DNA of 64,000 bases from Glandiceps talaboti (Eukaryota; Hemichordata; Enteropneusta; Spengelidae). Position numbers and translations under genes: made by a program. The DNA lies in the NCBI RefSeq assembly GCF_964340395.1, contig NC_135549.1, positions 14,995,342 to 15,059,341 on the forward strand. Reading direction: 5' to 3'. The notes beneath the pieces were generated by a model. That model saw nothing but the letters and a program-made list of their open reading frames with translations. It had not been told where the DNA came from and made no database searches. Below are positions 60,801 through 64,000 of the stretch, piece after piece (the first letter of the stretch is position 1; each line of letters starts with the position of its first letter).

Positions 60801-63800
60801 ATGGCTAATAATTAGATGTCATTCCCCAATATTTTTCTTCGTTCAGCCAAGGAAAATAGGACTGACCTAAGGGGCCTTTATCACTATGACAACCCTTAGG
60901 TCACGAGTATTTTCCAGCTGGATGAAGAAAAATATTGGAGAATAACATAATTATACCAGCAGTAATAGCAAAGAGCAATTGGGGAAAGTAATGGCAATTT
61001 TGAAGTTGTGACTCATATTTAAAACACAGCAGAACCAGTGATGTAGACATACGTTGTCGTGGCATAGGCGCGAGTTGTCATGACATTGAGAGCATATATT
61101 CCATATTTTTTGTTCGACTTGGCTCATGCATGTTATAATGAGCTGTGTACAGAATGTATAACTTTGTTACAACTATACATACATATAGGAAGGATATGTG
61201 ACAGACTGCAATCATACTTTGAATGGGGATAGTATGCCAGTGACAATAATATGAAATCAATATGGAATGCATATATCATATTTTGAATGAGGAAAGAAAG
61301 TGACAATAATAAAAATCAACATGGATCTCATATCTTTGTGTTTTGGTGTTTATCAGGTAGCTGCTCATGAAATATCACATAGCTGGACTGGAAACTTGGT
61401 GACTAACAGAACTTGGGAACATTTCTGGTTAAATGAAGGCCACACTGTGTTTGTAGAGAGAAAGATAGTAGGCCGTCTACATGGGGAAAAGACACGACAC
61501 TTTGAAGCTATTGGTATGTTACAATCTGAGTATACAATGTGATGGTACAGGCTACGTATGTTTAGGAAGGGGGAGATAAATTTGTCATATGTACTATATA
61601 CGTGACATACACACTTTGCAAATATCATTTACACTGTTTATGATATGATGAAAGCACTCATTCACATGTACTATTAAATCATCCTAAACTGGTAAATTGA
61701 GTGAATAATGCAAATCTCACTGTGTCAAAGGTTATAGCAAATTATTTAGGTCTAGTAGAAGAACTTGAGAACTCAATTCTTGTTAGGTGACTAAGAAGTG
61801 ATTGCATGTATACTATGTTTTATTTTTGATAAGCGCAGAAAGGGGTCTTAATCTAACAACTTGACCTGAAAATGGCATAGAGAATTTGTTCTCCAATACT
61901 AGCACCTTATCTTATAAACTAATTTCTTAGCAAAGTATGATCACAAGTGTAACAACACCTCTTTACAATCTATTCTAAGCAGTATTCATTACCATTTACG
62001 ATTTGTATTTGAGACATTCAGTCTATTTACTGTACTGGTACATATATTTACAGGAGGCTGGACTGACCTGGCTGATGATGTAAGTAATGATAATATGACA
62101 GTAATTTACACTGTTTGATTTTTTACTATATTTTGTTTCATTTTTCAGGAGGTTGGCACTTTCTTCAAGATACTGTAAGTTCAATTTAATAAGCATTGCC
62201 TACTTTCAAAATCAACGTCATAAGATGTTATTATTCAATCATCTTGGTGTTATCATTTTGTTGGCTTAATGGGTACATATGTTGGAGCTAAACGTTACTT
62301 GACACAATCAGTGGACATTCAACACATTATTGTAATTTCGTATCTCACAAATTTATCACATCTGTGATACCTGAAGCCTGGTCATAGGTATTACATGCTT
62401 TTTTTTGGTTGTACACATGTCATACAAGTTTTACCTGTTCGGTGTTTTGCCATTAGATATAATAATAAGTTTGTATATATGTCAGTCTCATATCCTTCAC
62501 ATAATTCTTCAGATTCTCACAGCTGTTCATTATTTTGTAGACTACGCAGACACACTTTTGAAATTCTAAAATTATGGGTTATAAATGATCATTAATAGGA
62601 AATTAATAGGAATGGCATGTTTTAGGGATTTTTAATTGATTCAGCAACTGTACTATGTTTTTCTACACAAAAAACAAAACTATTTTAAACAACATAAACT
62701 ATCAGTTTGTGTTTAAGCATGTATGCATGCACATATGTATGTATGTGCGTATGTGCGTATGTATGTATGTATGTATGTATGTATGTATGTATGTATGTAT
62801 GTATGCATGTATGCATGTATGCATGTATGTATGTATGTATGTATGTATGTATGTATGTATGTATGTATGTATGTATGTATGTATGTATGTATGTATGTGT
62901 CTGTCTATGTATGTATGTATGTATGTATGTATGTATGTATGTATGTATGTATGTATGTATGTATGTATGTATGTATGTATGTATGCATGCATGCATGTAT
63001 GTATGTATGTATGTATGTATGTATGTATGTATGTACATGTATGTATGTATGTATGTATGTATGTATGTATGTATGTATGTATGTATGTATGTATGTGTCT
63101 GTCTGTATGTATGTATGCATGTATGTATGTATGCATGTATGTATGTACATGTATGTATGTATGTATGTATGTATGTATGTATGTATGTATGTATGTATAT
63201 ATGTATGTACATACGTACGTACGTACGTACGTACGTACGTACGTACGTACGTACGTACGTACGTATGTACGAGCGTACGTACGCATGTATGCATGTATGC
63301 ATGTATGCATGTATGTATGTATGTATGTACTACACACATAACATTTTACATGCATGTATGCATATAAGGAAGTGATTTGTATTAAAACAAACTGGGTAAA
63401 AACAAGTAATCATAGTGACATGTTCAGTCTGCATGCCTCTGTTGCTTCCTTATTGAAACATCACCATACATAAATATTTTTGATTACATGTGTTTACTTT
63501 CGATTAAAAACTACTAAGTGCACTTGTATTTATCCATTTTGTTTACAAACCAGTGCCTGTACATACAGTAACTTTTTACAGGTTTGAGTTTTAGCAATTT
63601 ATTGAGTTACACACACTGACTTGGACTATGTTGCTGCACAAGTTGTTTATTTAATAAAAAATCCAAGGTGAATGTCCATATCTCGCCCTTAGCCAGTACC
63701 CTACCACATACACTATTTTACTATCTATTGCATACACAGATTGCTGCATTTGGTGATACCAATCCTCACACCCATCTTGTACCAGACTTGGAGGGCATTG

Positions 63801-63884
63801 ACCCTGATGATGCATTTTCCTCAGTTCCGTATGAAAAGGGGTCTGCATTGCTCTTTTATTTAGAGACTCTAGTAGGAGGTCCAG
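54881..63884 (+). CDS. LTA4H: leukotriene A4 hydrolase / aminopeptidase (M1 family), N-terminal and catalytic exons, 3'-partial
   Basis: Exons: 54881-55051, 55340-55473, 57363-57483, 58451-58519, 58728-58885, 59463-59535, 60012-60152, 60664-60687, 61357-61513, 62054-62079 (or 62149-62174), 63740-63884. They give about 406 codons in one frame. LTA4H is a cytosolic zinc enzyme with epoxide hydrolase (LTA4 to LTB4 in vertebrates) and aminopeptidase activities. Visible hallmarks are [20 protein letters not shown] and [27 protein letters not shown] (exopeptidase GxMEN), HEISH with the third zinc ligand Glu 18 residues later in WLNEGHTVF, and [14 protein letters not shown]. Similarity is clearly closer to LTA4H than to aminopeptidase B (for example [13 protein letters not shown] and GGPYVW-type segments). 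The residue matching human Tyr378 is Phe. The C-terminal helical domain lies beyond the window. The 24-nt exon at 60664 encodes AGDRSLVN, which is conserved in the family. Confidence 0.93.
55474..57362 (+). other. LTA4H intron 2
   Basis: 1.9 kb of AT-rich DNA. I see no exon or repeat array in it. The flanking phases (2 then 1) join directly, so no exon is missing. Confidence 0.75.
57541..58371. mobile_element. 831-bp element with 43-bp terminal inverted repeats
   Basis: The left terminus 57541-57583 (starting TAGACCTCAAAATATGATTC) and right terminus 58329-58371 are inverted copies with one mismatch, both ending in TA. Inside, two direct copies of about 135 bp (near 57625-57760 and 58190-58325) share TATTGCACTGCAGTGCAAAT and GAGCACACCGGTGCAAG. 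There is no transposase, so it is MITE-like, in LTA4H intron 3. Confidence 0.8.
59200..59355. mobile_element. foldback (MITE-like) element, copy 1
   Basis: An imperfect long hairpin: AATCCTCATTCAGCCGGAAA on one side pairs with TTTTCCTTGACTCAACAAAG on the other, around GGGTTGTCACATGACTC. It lies in the LTA4H intron before exon 59463. Confidence 0.65.
60808..60960. mobile_element. foldback (MITE-like) element, copy 2, opposite orientation
   Basis: CCCCAATATTTTTCTTCGTT and AAGAAAAATATTGGAGAA form the hairpin arms. The centre TGACCTAAGGGGCC and GACAACCCTTAGGTCA matches copy 1 in reverse orientation. It lies in the LTA4H intron after exon 60664. Confidence 0.7.
62054..62079 (+). other. LTA4H: LTA4H alternative microexon a (GGWTDLADD)
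   Basis: TTTACAG|GAGG opens and GATGAT|GTAAGT closes a 26-nt exon. With the preceding phase-1 G it encodes GGWTDLADD and joins in phase 0 to IAAFGDTN of the exon at 63740. Human LTA4H has GGW at the same place. Confidence 0.8.
62149..62174 (+). other. LTA4H: LTA4H alternative microexon b (GGWHFLQDT)
   Basis: TTTTTCAG|GAGG opens and ATACT|GTAAGT closes a second 26-nt segment, with the same phase as its neighbour 69 bp upstream. It would encode GGWHFLQDT. Including both exons shifts the frame, so they should be mutually exclusive. It is a sequence-based prediction. Confidence 0.65.
62750..63330. repeat. 580-bp (TATG)n microsatellite with a (TACG)n core
   Basis: Long TATG runs with TGTC, CATG and TACATG interruptions, and a self-complementary TACG block at about 63210-63262. 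It sits between the LTA4H alternative exons and exon 63740. The long open frames on both strands are repeat artefacts. Confidence 0.95.
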
Positions 63885-64000
63885 GTGAGTTGAATGAGAA
63901 ATGAGGATTTTTCATTAAATAAATTTACGTGGTTTTGTGACTATTTAATATTATAATAAATTTCTTTTTTCTTGTTAAAAATAGATAACATGTTTATTAA

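Noticed and set aside
62655-63375. Open frames of 144-228 residues on both strands (CMYV or HTYI repeats)
   Set aside because: They are translations of the TATG microsatellite, which is open in several frames; there is no splice or protein evidence.

Overview
This is a window of an animal (metazoan) nuclear genome: AT-rich, intron-dense, with GT-AG introns, many microsatellites and small inverted-repeat elements, and no bacterial-style operons. The three protein-coding genes look like those of an invertebrate. I lean towards a marine invertebrate deuterostome. Amphioxus is possible because I recall splice-junction minisatellites being described there, but the sequence alone does not fix the species.

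Layout. (1) 3692-24718, + strand: fourteen 3' exons of a FAM120-family gene (constitutive coactivator of PPAR-gamma-like; RNA-binding scaffold). It is cut off at the left edge, so the XPG-like N-terminal region is missing. The exons join in one frame to 933 codons and a TAG stop. (2) 24719-31162: intergenic DNA with a CCAAT/E-box/TATA-like island near 30.5-31.0 kb. (3) 31163-54553, - strand: a 29-exon gene. The exons join in one frame to a predicted 1632-residue protein with an N-terminal beta-propeller-like part, a helical middle, a seven-blade RCC1 propeller and a C-terminal RING-like Cys/His cluster. I cannot match this architecture to a named human protein. (4) 54881-63884, + strand: eleven constitutive exons of leukotriene A4 hydrolase (LTA4H), cut off by the right edge, plus a twelfth exon that is an alternative to one of them. 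Genes 3 and 4 are head-to-head, with 327 bp between their start codons.

The most striking feature is a set of tandem repeats that straddle splice sites of these genes. At least five arrays (11.26-11.61, 12.28-12.67, 18.31-18.90, 34.76-35.29 and 36.75-39.24 kb) have units made of the last bases of a coding exon plus its 5' splice site, repeated into the following intron. A sixth (49.39-49.69 kb) begins exactly at a donor. A 254-bp duplication (41.27-41.78 kb) copies another donor. An array at 19.95-20.89 kb does the mirror image with a 3' splice site. In LTA4H, two 26-nt exons with the same phase, 69 bp apart, look like a mutually exclusive pair. Exon limits were read by hand from splice consensus, reading frame and protein similarity; no alignment or transcript data were available.
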